This document shows, piece by piece, positions 33,201 to 40,254 of a DNA stretch of 64,000 nt. This DNA comes from Fimbriimonadia bacterium. GTDB lineage: Bacteria > Armatimonadota > Fimbriimonadia > Fimbriimonadales > Fimbriimonadaceae. Where the stretch lies: NCBI GenBank assembly GCA_030430755.1, contig JAUIKO010000002.1, forward strand, positions 248,001 through 312,000. Reading direction: 5' to 3'. The notes below the pieces were generated by a model. That model saw only the letters and a list, made by a program, of their open reading frames with translations. It did no database searches and was not told the DNA's origin. A program made the translations under genes and the position numbers. How positions within the stretch are numbered: the first letter of the stretch is position 1; every line of letters begins with the position of its first letter.

Positions 33201-33597
33201 TATAGAAACAATCATTTCGGACATATCTACTATAGGTACAGATCCAAAAGTATTTTCTAGATTCTCTAATTTAAAATGCTTTTCATATTCTTATGGAGCG
33301 GTATTAAAACCAGAAGAGTGGATGGACTTGCTGAACTCCTTACCTGATACATTGGAAGTATTAGATCTAAGTAACACTGGATATGCTGGAGAGGCAGCTA
33401 AAAACTTTCGAAGATTTAAGAATTTAACCGATATCAATTTATACTCATGCAAGATGGAACCAGACAAGTGGCAGGTTATTTTAAGCTCACTTCCATATGG
33501 AGTTCGGTTAAATTTTTCTAACAGTAACTGCCCATATCTACTTACTCCGTACAAAATGAAACAATACATGTCAAAATCCTTGTGCACCATGCAGTAA
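30232..33597 (+). CDS. Large secreted leucine-rich-repeat protein
   Basis: About 1121 residues. The start is the ATG at 30232, with GAGGAG 5 bases upstream; an in-frame GTG lies 6 bases earlier. A signal peptide (about 1-19) is followed by a helical non-repeat region to about 240, then leucine-rich repeats to near the C-terminus. The repeats show LKTLKLTGNKIS-type units early. In the second half they become a roughly 50-residue double unit: W..LL.SLP.SL..L.LS.T.Y.GEN followed by F..L..L.L..CK..PE.W. Such proteins usually bind other proteins; here a secreted effector or surface role is inferred. Possible remote relatives are in Legionella- or Chlamydia-like LRR effectors. An exact hairpin covers the stop codon. 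Confidence 0.85.
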   Translation: MSKYLFFLTSMLYISVATHSMIDHNPDGITKKHAWIDSCDEEIFCVSESNYYNKYKNVKKHSQKGYKISCKILDEYIEKKVAFLNWIESRWNIYSDLQENLSSGEYIQIGNILKDKMDKLKNLTEKKLLDVFKKNESRTGFSIHNLDSLYLKNKFELLQISLKEYALYINPPTSSEKIIFPPNNITSTDFILNYIETLLYTNSPQIWEFHHAKYWAKSTINSDQQLLTCVRLQHLAQKTFGPDFTFGIESIELNHMQLNQDALDFIGKLPRLKTLKLTGNKISTSQISLLLDNLSKGSTQYTLEYLDLSDSNLTDENIHSIVQFKNLKTLYLTRCLCVFESEWNKFITSLTSKIEHLSLEDVVINSSTAILIAKKFQHLNSINLSSCPDIDSSAWIEIISLLNPNIESININDTYIDHRGLLALTNHNNIKHLELNESQYIDSEFWKEIFEILPTSINSLSLHECNIPDYALFLLSRFNQLEYLCLPNNNFLTGIELKKHLLSLEEKLIEYTTSEQLKQNKKVINDEYSQEDVYRLLNIGPNSSKIVISYMHTKIPSATILHYLPENTERIFFSWGKLDPKETESLSKLNKLKEFSITGTKFYPEENRDYLDHLPDTLEKLFLNETNTTGKFASSLKKFKKLNSIGLSGNKITTENWHHILSSLNDNIKSISFNGGSSYSGENSCLLKKFKNLKFLDLGHCKLPPNNWHTLLESLPKSLQYLNLSFTNYQGENHCHFIRLIHLKELKLGSVKLQPEAWAGIVSHLPCSLVELDLQFGYLDGSTGYYQGENCEEFIRLSKLEDLNLFRCKMPEERWDWLSCSLPESINRLQTDGSNIPFQIHLDNVKLINKSLRKYLNSDDLSLAGVSLQELNDGTLKNAPETLTSLHISILNCFSADDSLGNHEYRHLSKFKNLKKISISNIDIDSDIESIFMYYLPENITHLSLSNTSLSGSFAESLTRFNKLDYFELSNSRYILLENATTIFNSLPSTIETIISDISTIGTDPKVFSRFSNLKCFSYSYGAVLKPEEWMDLLNSLPDTLEVLDLSNTGYAGEAAKNFRRFKNLTDINLYSCKMEPDKWQVILSSLPYGVRLNFSNSNCPYLLTPYKMKQYMSKSLCTMQ

Positions 33598-33643
33598 TAT
33601 GTATAAGCTTGTATTCTTCCAAAATACAAGCTTATACATATTA
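33595..33643 (+). terminator. Long perfect hairpin overlapping the LRR stop codon
   Basis: The left arm at 33595-33615 starts with the TAA stop, and the right arm at 33623-33643 is its exact 21-base reverse complement, with a 7-base loop. There is no T-run after it. Confidence 0.7.
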
Positions 33644-33682
33644 CAATTGAGGTTTCCATAGAAACAAAGTACAATATTCTAT

Positions 33683-34615
33683 GTGAATATATATAATATA
33701 AATATTTTAAGAAAAGCTACATTATTATCACTGTTTCTTTCCACTTTCAACTTTTCCATCTTACATGTTTATTCAGCTGGAGCCACAAGTTTTTTAGAAT
33801 TCAAACAACTTGTTGAAAAAAAACTTCATTTTACACGACATGGCATTAAGCATCAAATAAAACCGATGGTAGATGATTATTCTGGAACTAATTTATATGA
33901 AGCTTCTATAGACCTACTGCACAATATATGTCTGCGGCCCGAATTAGAAACATTTATCAATAGAAATAAGCCGATTTCTTTTTTATGCACTTCTAACTAC
34001 CCACTATTAGCAGCAGATCTAAACAAGAGTGTTATAGAACGGTTACTTCTACCACTAAAGGATCCTGGAATTGTGGAAAATCAATATATAGCTACTATAG
34101 AGAAAAAAAGTACTATTTACTGCTCTGAAAGTAAATCTGAAATACCATATACAACAATAAATCATATAATATGTATCTACCGCCCAATGGAATTAATACA
34201 TAAAATTAACAAATATAAAAAATTTTTCAAAATTTATAATATCGAACCAACTTCATCAGTTTCGGATATCTGGATAGTATTTAGAAATCATGCTAATGGA
34301 GTTAACTTTTTAAGAGCATTGATGGGACAATACGATCCAGTTACAACCATTGAATTACTTACAACTCCTCAACCATCATTTATCATAACACCATCCTGCA
34401 AAGATATAAATGACATTTTCTATGATTCTATTCAAATAAGTCGGAAAAGAATAAAAACTTTAAAAGTAGGAGCAGAGTGTAATTCAACATGTGCATGTGG
34501 CATGCACTTATTAACCGATAATACTCCCTATACAAAACGTCTTAATAGCTATTTCTCTGAAATTCCTGCCAGCTCCACGCCCAATAACTTCTACAATATT
34601 TACTATAAAAAATAA
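33683..34615 (+). CDS. Secreted protein of unknown function
   Basis: A 310-residue open frame starting at a GTG, with an N-terminal hydrophobic stretch (about 11-31, ending VYSAGA) that fits a signal peptide. The rest is α/β in character with no recognised domain. A cysteine cluster CNSTCACGMH lies near residue 268, and the C-terminus is Tyr/Asn-rich. It follows the large LRR gene by 85 bases on the same strand, but a long hairpin separates them. No function is proposed. The start is uncertain because no Shine-Dalgarno is visible. Confidence 0.65.
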   Translation: MNIYNINILRKATLLSLFLSTFNFSILHVYSAGATSFLEFKQLVEKKLHFTRHGIKHQIKPMVDDYSGTNLYEASIDLLHNICLRPELETFINRNKPISFLCTSNYPLLAADLNKSVIERLLLPLKDPGIVENQYIATIEKKSTIYCSESKSEIPYTTINHIICIYRPMELIHKINKYKKFFKIYNIEPTSSVSDIWIVFRNHANGVNFLRALMGQYDPVTTIELLTTPQPSFIITPSCKDINDIFYDSIQISRKRIKTLKVGAECNSTCACGMHLLTDNTPYTKRLNSYFSEIPASSTPNNFYNIYYKK

Positions 34616-34648
34616 GCATCGCAGAAAATATCAAAACTTTTATTGATT

Positions 34649-34682
34649 CTCAACAGAAATAACATAGTTCTTTTCTGTTGAG
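34649..34682 (+). terminator. Terminator hairpin after the 310-residue protein
   Basis: Eleven-base arms CTCAACAGAAA and TTTCTGTTGAG with a 12-base loop, 33 bases past the stop codon. Confidence 0.6.
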
Positions 34683-34770
34683 CTCTACACATACTACAAA
34701 AAACCTATTCCGATTTGATTATCAATAATCTATCAATTCTTTTACGGCTTACTCTGTAAACATTTTCATA

Positions 34771-34823
34771 GATCCCTAGATATTCCAAAAAGTATTCCAA
34801 AATGTCTAGAATATATAGAGATC
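34771..34823 (-). terminator. Imperfect hairpin after kinase-like paralog 2
   Basis: GATCCCTAGATATTC at the left pairs with GAATATATAGAGATC at the right at 13 of 15 positions. It lies 44 bases past the stop codon of the minus-strand gene. The inner loop contains two copies of TATTCCAAAA. Confidence 0.4.
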
Positions 34824-34866
34824 AACTTAGCTCACTCTATGTAAAATACAAATCTCAATCTATTCT

Positions 34867-36117
34867 TTACAAACTACTTTTTATGACAAATAGTAGTTCC
34901 CTGATTTTCACATAATTTCCAACCAGATTTTCCAAGCGACGTTTAACCTCTGAAACATAGACTCTGCCTTCATGAAAACTTATTTTTTTGGCACCTATCA
35001 CTTTTTCCACGTTAGAACCATATAACAGAGACGCTAGAGAACTCACTTTACTACAAAAAACTGATGGTTTTAATTTAAGCATTTCTTGATATAAACAAGA
35101 ATTAATGTCTATCCAGATACTATTTTGATACACTACATAGCTCAGATCTTTTTTAGTACTTTTAATATATGCAAATAATTCATTAGGAATTCTTACTCCA
35201 GACAGATCCGTAGAAGGCCTTACCGTTTTCCAGTCGATCTTACACTTTCTATGCCACGGGAAAAACATATATTTATCAGGAGACTTAAAAAGTTTATTAT
35301 AATAAATTTTTACCATGAATGGATTATAGAAATCACCTGTTTGGATAATCCTGGCTGATGAGAAGTCCCAGAAATAATAACGCTCTAATCCACCCTTGCG
35401 AACTGTTACAATATTTTTACTACTAAAATCAACAATTCCAAGGATATAAACAAAATGGGGCATATAGTACTCTAGGTGATGCGCTGATATATCACTCTGA
35501 TAGGTTGATCTATCAGTATCATACTCAAGTAAGCTTTCATGTGGATACATGAGTCCCTTGTATGTTCTATTTTGGATATCAAAAGACCTTTTCACAAACG
35601 GCATTGGTCTCATTAATTTCAAATACTTTGCTAAACGATATGCTGCAGTTTCTATCTCGGCATTTTCGTTAGAACATTCTTTAAAATAAAAAGAATATTC
35701 TTTATCAAAATACATTCCAGTGACTATGTACCACTTTTCATAAAATCCACAAAGTTTTTTAATATCAGATATTTCTTTTCCAATTGGGTTGATAGTAATA
35801 ATTTCAATGTTTTCTAAAACTTCATTTATGGGAAGTTTTTTCCCTTCCTGAATATCTTTCCATTTTATGGATTTATTGGAAGGAATATGAATATTATCAA
35901 TCATTAAAGCAGACTCATCATCTGAATCATTACTGGATGAATCTAACACTGGGCTCAAAACACTAGTTGTATTGTTAACGTGCACAGTTTTTGAACTTTT
36001 CGTACAAATACTGTATCGAGATCCTGCGCTTACACTCAATAAATTCAAACAAATAAAAGTACAAATCATAAAAATAGCATTAAGCATATTATAATATTTT
36101 ATCAAATTTTTAAACAT
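34867..36117 (-). CDS. Secreted kinase-like family protein, paralog 2 (motif-complete)
   Basis: A 416-residue protein with a signal-like N-terminus (about 11-31), an acidic Ser/Asp linker (50-75) and a conserved domain from about 85. It carries the full set of candidate kinase residues: K146 in YSFYFKECSNE, Glu154/Glu156 in AEIETAAYRLAKYL, the hinge-like PFVKR...YKGLMYP, GIVDFSSKN with D230 and N235 spaced D+5, and WDFSSA with D251 in the position of the DFG Asp. The spacing of the lobe motifs resembles HipA/PI3K/Fam20-type atypical kinases, in which an E...YRLA helix follows the lysine. This is inference; ATP use is untested. Its paralogs at 18532-19656 and 54322-55440 have Asn in place of D251. 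Confidence 0.6.
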   Translation of the reverse strand: MFKNLIKYYNMLNAIFMICTFICLNLLSVSAGSRYSICTKSSKTVHVNNTTSVLSPVLDSSSNDSDDESALMIDNIHIPSNKSIKWKDIQEGKKLPINEVLENIEIITINPIGKEISDIKKLCGFYEKWYIVTGMYFDKEYSFYFKECSNENAEIETAAYRLAKYLKLMRPMPFVKRSFDIQNRTYKGLMYPHESLLEYDTDRSTYQSDISAHHLEYYMPHFVYILGIVDFSSKNIVTVRKGGLERYYFWDFSSARIIQTGDFYNPFMVKIYYNKLFKSPDKYMFFPWHRKCKIDWKTVRPSTDLSGVRIPNELFAYIKSTKKDLSYVVYQNSIWIDINSCLYQEMLKLKPSVFCSKVSSLASLLYGSNVEKVIGAKKISFHEGRVYVSEVKRRLENLVGNYVKIRELLFVIKSSL

Positions 36118-36164
36118 TCTGCTTAATGCTACAAACTGCGTTATATTAAAGACAGTGATTAATA

Positions 36165-36974
36165 TTATTCAGATTTCGTTTTTTCAACGGATTTATCTTC
36201 CCGCTGCACATAGTTAAAAAGAGAATCGTATTTACTAGATACTTTTTTTTCATTTGCTATATCTATAGCAACTCCAATATCACCTTTTGAAGTCTTAAAT
36301 GGAATATATTTAACTAGTTTTCCTGAATCAAGCATACAGGTCATTTCTACTCCCGAGACTGCTCCTCCACCTAGTACAAACATTTCATCAGATACATATA
36401 CCATCGCTATAGAAGTATTGGTAACATGACCTTTATCATCCAAACCTCCCCATTTACCTGATGGATCGTGGACTATAAACAATTTATCGCAATTAGCAGA
36501 TATTGTTTGCCAATCATAAGGTGCTTGTTTTATATTGCTTGATACAACTCCTATTGTTTCAAAACCCATCGCCTTTGCAATATTATATACTGCACCAATC
36601 CCTAATGATGTGCCACCGATATTTACAATTGATTTAGAAGGATCCTCTTTATTTAATATTTTATATGCCTCCGTCAGCATTCCATTTAGATCTTGATAAT
36701 CCTGAGAGTAACCTGCAAATGTTAATACTTTTTTCCCTATTTTTGTTTTTTTATCTAATATCTGATGTACATTCACCTCATGAACTTTATGGCTATTTTT
36801 AATATCATTTATGTTCAAATCATCTGCAATTACAGATTTATACAGATCCATAACTTTCGTTTCAGATGCACTTTCAGATGGAGAATTTGATAGCTTAGGT
36901 GCACTTGCATCTACACACAAACATACTCCAAAAAAGATAAAGACTACTCGATATATTTTTTTAAAATGATTCAT
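36165..36974 (-). CDS. Exported SLOG/LOG-like Rossmannoid protein
   Basis: A 269-residue protein with a signal peptide (about 1-23). The region 90-230 has the look of a SLOG/LOG nucleotide-binding fold: VLTFAGYSQDY, then VNIGGTSLGIGAVYNIAKAMGF, then a VSS stretch, then KLFIVHDPSGKWGG, then AMVYVSDEMFVLGGGAVSGVEM and a closing GKLVKYIPF. The GGG.VSGVEM segment corresponds to the GG.GT..E region of LOG proteins. SLOG domains are normally cytoplasmic, so the signal peptide is odd. It lies 47 bases upstream of kinase-like paralog 2 on the same strand, so the two may be co-transcribed. The fold assignment is by eye. Confidence 0.5.
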   Translation of the reverse strand: MNHFKKIYRVVFIFFGVCLCVDASAPKLSNSPSESASETKVMDLYKSVIADDLNINDIKNSHKVHEVNVHQILDKKTKIGKKVLTFAGYSQDYQDLNGMLTEAYKILNKEDPSKSIVNIGGTSLGIGAVYNIAKAMGFETIGVVSSNIKQAPYDWQTISANCDKLFIVHDPSGKWGGLDDKGHVTNTSIAMVYVSDEMFVLGGGAVSGVEMTCMLDSGKLVKYIPFKTSKGDIGVAIDIANEKKVSSKYDSLFNYVQREDKSVEKTKSE

Positions 36975-37390
36975 TTTTATTTATTCCAACTCCTTTATAT
37001 AAATGAAAGCAAAACCTTTCTAGGCAATCCAATGAAATATATGATACCCTGTTAAAAACACTTAAAGCCTTGCTAGGTGTTAAATGTGATTCCATTTACT
37101 CTTTTGGAATAAAGAAAGCAAATATAAAGATTTAAATAGTAAACAAGCTTAAATAAACTATAAATTTTACAGCTATATATATACAAATGAAAAACTGTTC
37201 GGATATGGATGAAAAATTAACCTATAGCTAAAACTGATTTTTGACGACTCTTTTTGGTTTTAATTATATGCCTGTATATCCGATACAAGGACATCTTTCT
37301 TTCGTACTACTCCTGAAGTATATATATCCAAAAAAAAATACATCTCATATCATACTTCTATTCAAATTTAATAAAAATTTTAATGTGTTC
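36975..37390. other. 416-base gap upstream of the SLOG-like gene
   Basis: AT-rich sequence downstream of yraN and upstream of the minus-strand SLOG-like gene. It contains only a weak hairpin (ATTCCA/TGGAAT near 37092-37113). An open frame on the plus strand from 37241 overlaps yraN and lacks any protein-like signature. Nothing else was seen. Confidence 0.5.
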
Positions 37391-37765
37391 TTATTCTACA
37401 TCAATATTTTTAATATGTTTTATTTCTTTCGAACTAATGGCCAGCACATCGATATTGATTATTTTGTCATGAAAATCATATTCATCAATATAAGTTAATA
37501 TCGATTTAGAAATACAAGCTAGTTTATGCTTAGATATGCTTTCTTCAGGATTAATAAATGGTTTACGTCTAGCCTTTACTTCAACAAATACTAAAGAATT
37601 ATCTTTTAAACAAACAATATCTATTTCTCCAAATCTACAGTGATAATTTCTTTGTAATATTTGGTAATTACAATATTCTAAGTACTTACAAGCTAAATCT
37701 TCAGCTAGCTGACCTATTTCTCTTGAACTTAAATTTTTATCAAAAAACTCACCATAAAGTTTCAT
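37391..37765 (-). CDS. yraN: YraN family (UPF0102) endonuclease-like protein
   Basis: A 124-residue member of the widely conserved YraN family with a restriction-endonuclease-like fold. Visible are GQLAEDLACKYLE at the N-terminal helix, then NYHCRFGEIDIVCLKDNSL and VFVEVKAR, which gives the E...D...ExK nuclease-type core. It is 15 bases downstream of rnhB on the same strand; rnhB-yraN adjacency is common in bacteria and supports both calls. The cellular role is not settled in the literature I know. It is the last gene of the cdsA-to-yraN cluster. Confidence 0.9.
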   Translation of the reverse strand: MKLYGEFFDKNLSSREIGQLAEDLACKYLEYCNYQILQRNYHCRFGEIDIVCLKDNSLVFVEVKARRKPFINPEESISKHKLACISKSILTYIDEYDFHDKIINIDVLAISSKEIKHIKNIDVE

Positions 37766-37780
37766 ATACCATTCTTATAT

Positions 37781-38365
37781 TCATCTTTTTAATCTACTAA
37801 CTGGAGCATAACTATAACGATGTATTTCACATGGGCCACATTTTTCAAGAGCTAATAGATGAGTTTTTGTACCATACCCTTTATGTTTTCCAAAGCCATA
37901 CTGAGGATATTTTTCATCCATACTCCTCATAATATTATCTCTTGTTACCTTTGCAATAATAGATGCAGCTGCAATATTTACTATCTTGGCATCTCCTGAA
38001 CAAATACAAGAAATATCCATAGAACTATCAAAAGGAGGTCTTTGATTACCATCGATTAATATCTTCTTTTGAGATAAGTTCAACATGTTAACGGCATCGT
38101 ACATTGCATTTAAAGTAACTTTTAAAATATTCGAATGATCAATTTCCATGGAAGATTTTTCCACGACTCGCCAAATGGAATTATGGACAATTTTTTGATA
38201 CAACTTCTCTCTACTATTCTCGGTCAATTTCTTAGAATCATTTAAATCGGTCCAATCAATTTTATCATCAAGAAAAACAGCTGCCGCAACCACTGGACCA
38301 GCTAAACATCCTCTTCCAGCCTCATCAACACCTATTGCATTAGGAATATATTGTAAAGATGCCAT
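37781..38365 (-). CDS. rnhB: Ribonuclease HII
   Basis: Cleaves RNA in RNA-DNA hybrids, including single ribonucleotides. It has 194 residues, the normal length. The GVDEAGRGCLAGPV motif holds D14 and E15; KILIDGNQ supplies the third carboxylate, and AASIIAKVTRD the fourth. It sits between the ABC importer permease (49-base gap) and yraN in the same direction. Confidence 0.95.
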   Translation of the reverse strand: MASLQYIPNAIGVDEAGRGCLAGPVVAAAVFLDDKIDWTDLNDSKKLTENSREKLYQKIVHNSIWRVVEKSSMEIDHSNILKVTLNAMYDAVNMLNLSQKKILIDGNQRPPFDSSMDISCICSGDAKIVNIAAASIIAKVTRDNIMRSMDEKYPQYGFGKHKGYGTKTHLLALEKCGPCEIHRYSYAPVSRLKR

Positions 38366-38414
38366 AACTATATTGTACTAACATACTCATGATGAATTAT
38401 TGAGATATCTTAAG

Positions 38415-39272
38415 TTACTTCCTTCCAACACCAGATGGACCAACATGTTTCGATTTAATAAATGATAAAGAGACCAAAACTACAATATAGGGCAAACTAT
38501 TCCACAAGTATGCAGAAATCTTATAACCAAATATCGAACTTCCTTGAAACACTAAATCTACAACCATGAAAAAACCTATGAAAATAGACCAGAACATTGC
38601 TGATACTGGTTTCCAGCCACCAAGAATCATTGTAACTAATGCAAGAAACCCTCTGGCACAGGTGACATTTTCTGTATACATGCCAACGTTAGAAAAAATC
38701 GCACAACCAGCTAAGCTGCAATAAATACCAGCTAAGATCATCGAAATAAATCTAATCTGAACAGGTTCAATTCCTTCATGCCTAGCTATATCTGGATGAT
38801 TACCTACTGCTTTTAGATGTAAACCAATATATGATTTTTCTAAAAAGATATGTGTTACGAATGTCAAACAAATAGATATAAGCACAAACCATCTTGTATC
38901 TAATACCGGTGATATATGCAAAGCCTCAGGTGACGAAAAATACGAATATAATAAAGGGCAAAGACCTATAGCTAGAGTATTTAATATAACGCCAGATATG
39001 ATATGATCAAAACAGTATTTCTGAGTAAATAACCATAACAGTAAAGAATATAATACACCTCCGAGTATCGATCCAGAAAGCGCTAAAAGTATAGAACCTG
39101 TACTTTCAGCAATAAGAGCATATGCTACGATAGAGACAAGCATTGTTCCTTCTAGTGCGATGTTGCAAATGCCTGATTTTTCACTAATAATTCCTCCAAG
39201 AGATGCTAAGATGAGTGGAGTTGATGTTACCATAACTGTTATTAAGATCATCTGTAAAGAACACTCAAGCAT
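38415..39272 (-). CDS. ABC importer permease 2 (nucleoside-type)
   Basis: A 285-residue inner-membrane permease with about eight hydrophobic segments, of the BPD-transporter-like family typified by YufQ/NupC-type permeases. Conserved parts are the N-terminal LASLGGIISEKSGICNIALEGTML motif family and the EAA-like loop GLHLKAVGNHPDIARHEGI with Gly and Asn. It overlaps the preceding permease gene by 8 bases, showing translational coupling. It forms the heterodimeric channel with the product of 39265-40254, driven by the double ATPase. Substrates of relatives are nucleosides or ribose-type compounds. Confidence 0.85.
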   Translation of the reverse strand: MLECSLQMILITVMVTSTPLILASLGGIISEKSGICNIALEGTMLVSIVAYALIAESTGSILLALSGSILGGVLYSLLLWLFTQKYCFDHIISGVILNTLAIGLCPLLYSYFSSPEALHISPVLDTRWFVLISICLTFVTHIFLEKSYIGLHLKAVGNHPDIARHEGIEPVQIRFISMILAGIYCSLAGCAIFSNVGMYTENVTCARGFLALVTMILGGWKPVSAMFWSIFIGFFMVVDLVFQGSSIFGYKISAYLWNSLPYIVVLVSLSFIKSKHVGPSGVGRK

Positions 39273-40254
39273 TTAAAGATCTCCTATACCTAATCATTGC
39301 AACAAGTAATATTAATCCGGCAAGTAATATCTGATTATATGATTCTGGTGCCCCCAAAGAAATAACCCCTTCACTTCCTTTCATAAGCATTGCAAATACA
39401 AAAGTGCTTGGTATTAAATAGATAATATTATGGCCCGCTAGTAGAGCTATTCCAATAGCAGTATATCCGTGATGATGTGAAAACTCTGGAAAATAACATC
39501 CTTCATAGGCAAACACAGTTATTCCCCCAGCTATTCCTGCAATAGCACCAGAGAATAACAAGACTCTTTGAGTCATTCTAGGCACATTGATTCCTGCATA
39601 CTCTGCAGCGATCATATTTTTACCCATCACTCTAGATTCAAATCCCCAAGCACTCCTTTTTAATATAAGCCATGACAACACTACAAGTATTATCAAGTAA
39701 AAATTCGCACTACTTATCATAACACCTCTAATATCCAGCATTGGAATCATCCTATGAAAAGGAAGTACTTCTGTTAAGAGCTCCATCTGCCCTTTAGCAC
39801 GCAATGGTCCCGAAATTAATGCCATGCTCAGATACATCACAACTGTATTCATAATAATCGTAGATATAACCTCATGCCCATCTTTTTTTGCTTTAATCCA
39901 TGCAGCAGGAAATGCCACAATGGCACCCGCGATTAAGGACAGCATTAAACACCCTATTATTCCAATATAATCATACCAATATATGCCCGATTGAACAGCT
40001 ACAATAGCTCCTACTGCCAGCTGACCTTCACAACCGATATTAAACAAGCTTGCCTGAAATCCTATAAATATTGCTATTGAGCATATTAATAGAGGGGTAC
40101 ATATACTGAGTATTTCAGAAATACTTTCCTTTGAACCTAGTGAATGCTCCCAAAAAGCTAAACAAACATCTTTGAACTCAATGTTCGTTAATAAAAGAGA
40201 AAAATAAAAAAGCAGTAAAGTGGTGAATATCAAAAAAATTTGTTTAGTATTCAT
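39265..40254 (-). CDS. ABC importer permease 1 (nucleoside-type)
   Basis: A 329-residue permease of the YufP/NupB-type. The sequence FQASLFNIGCEGQLAVGA matches the family hallmark near residue 65. The EAA-like loop GFESRVMGKNMIAAEYAGINVPRM and several transmembrane helices follow. It overlaps the ATPase gene by 4 bases (ATGA) and the next permease by 8. The substrate is inferred from relatives as nucleosides. Confidence 0.87.
   Translation of the reverse strand: MNTKQIFLIFTTLLLFYFSLLLTNIEFKDVCLAFWEHSLGSKESISEILSICTPLLICSIAIFIGFQASLFNIGCEGQLAVGAIVAVQSGIYWYDYIGIIGCLMLSLIAGAIVAFPAAWIKAKKDGHEVISTIIMNTVVMYLSMALISGPLRAKGQMELLTEVLPFHRMIPMLDIRGVMISSANFYLIILVVLSWLILKRSAWGFESRVMGKNMIAAEYAGINVPRMTQRVLLFSGAIAGIAGGITVFAYEGCYFPEFSHHHGYTAIGIALLAGHNIIYLIPSTFVFAMLMKGSEGVISLGAPESYNQILLAGLILLVAMIRYRRSLNA

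Noticed and set aside
37241-37498. 85-codon frame on the plus strand, partly hydrophobic
   Set aside because: It overlaps the well-supported yraN gene on the opposite strand and its composition is that of AT-rich noise.
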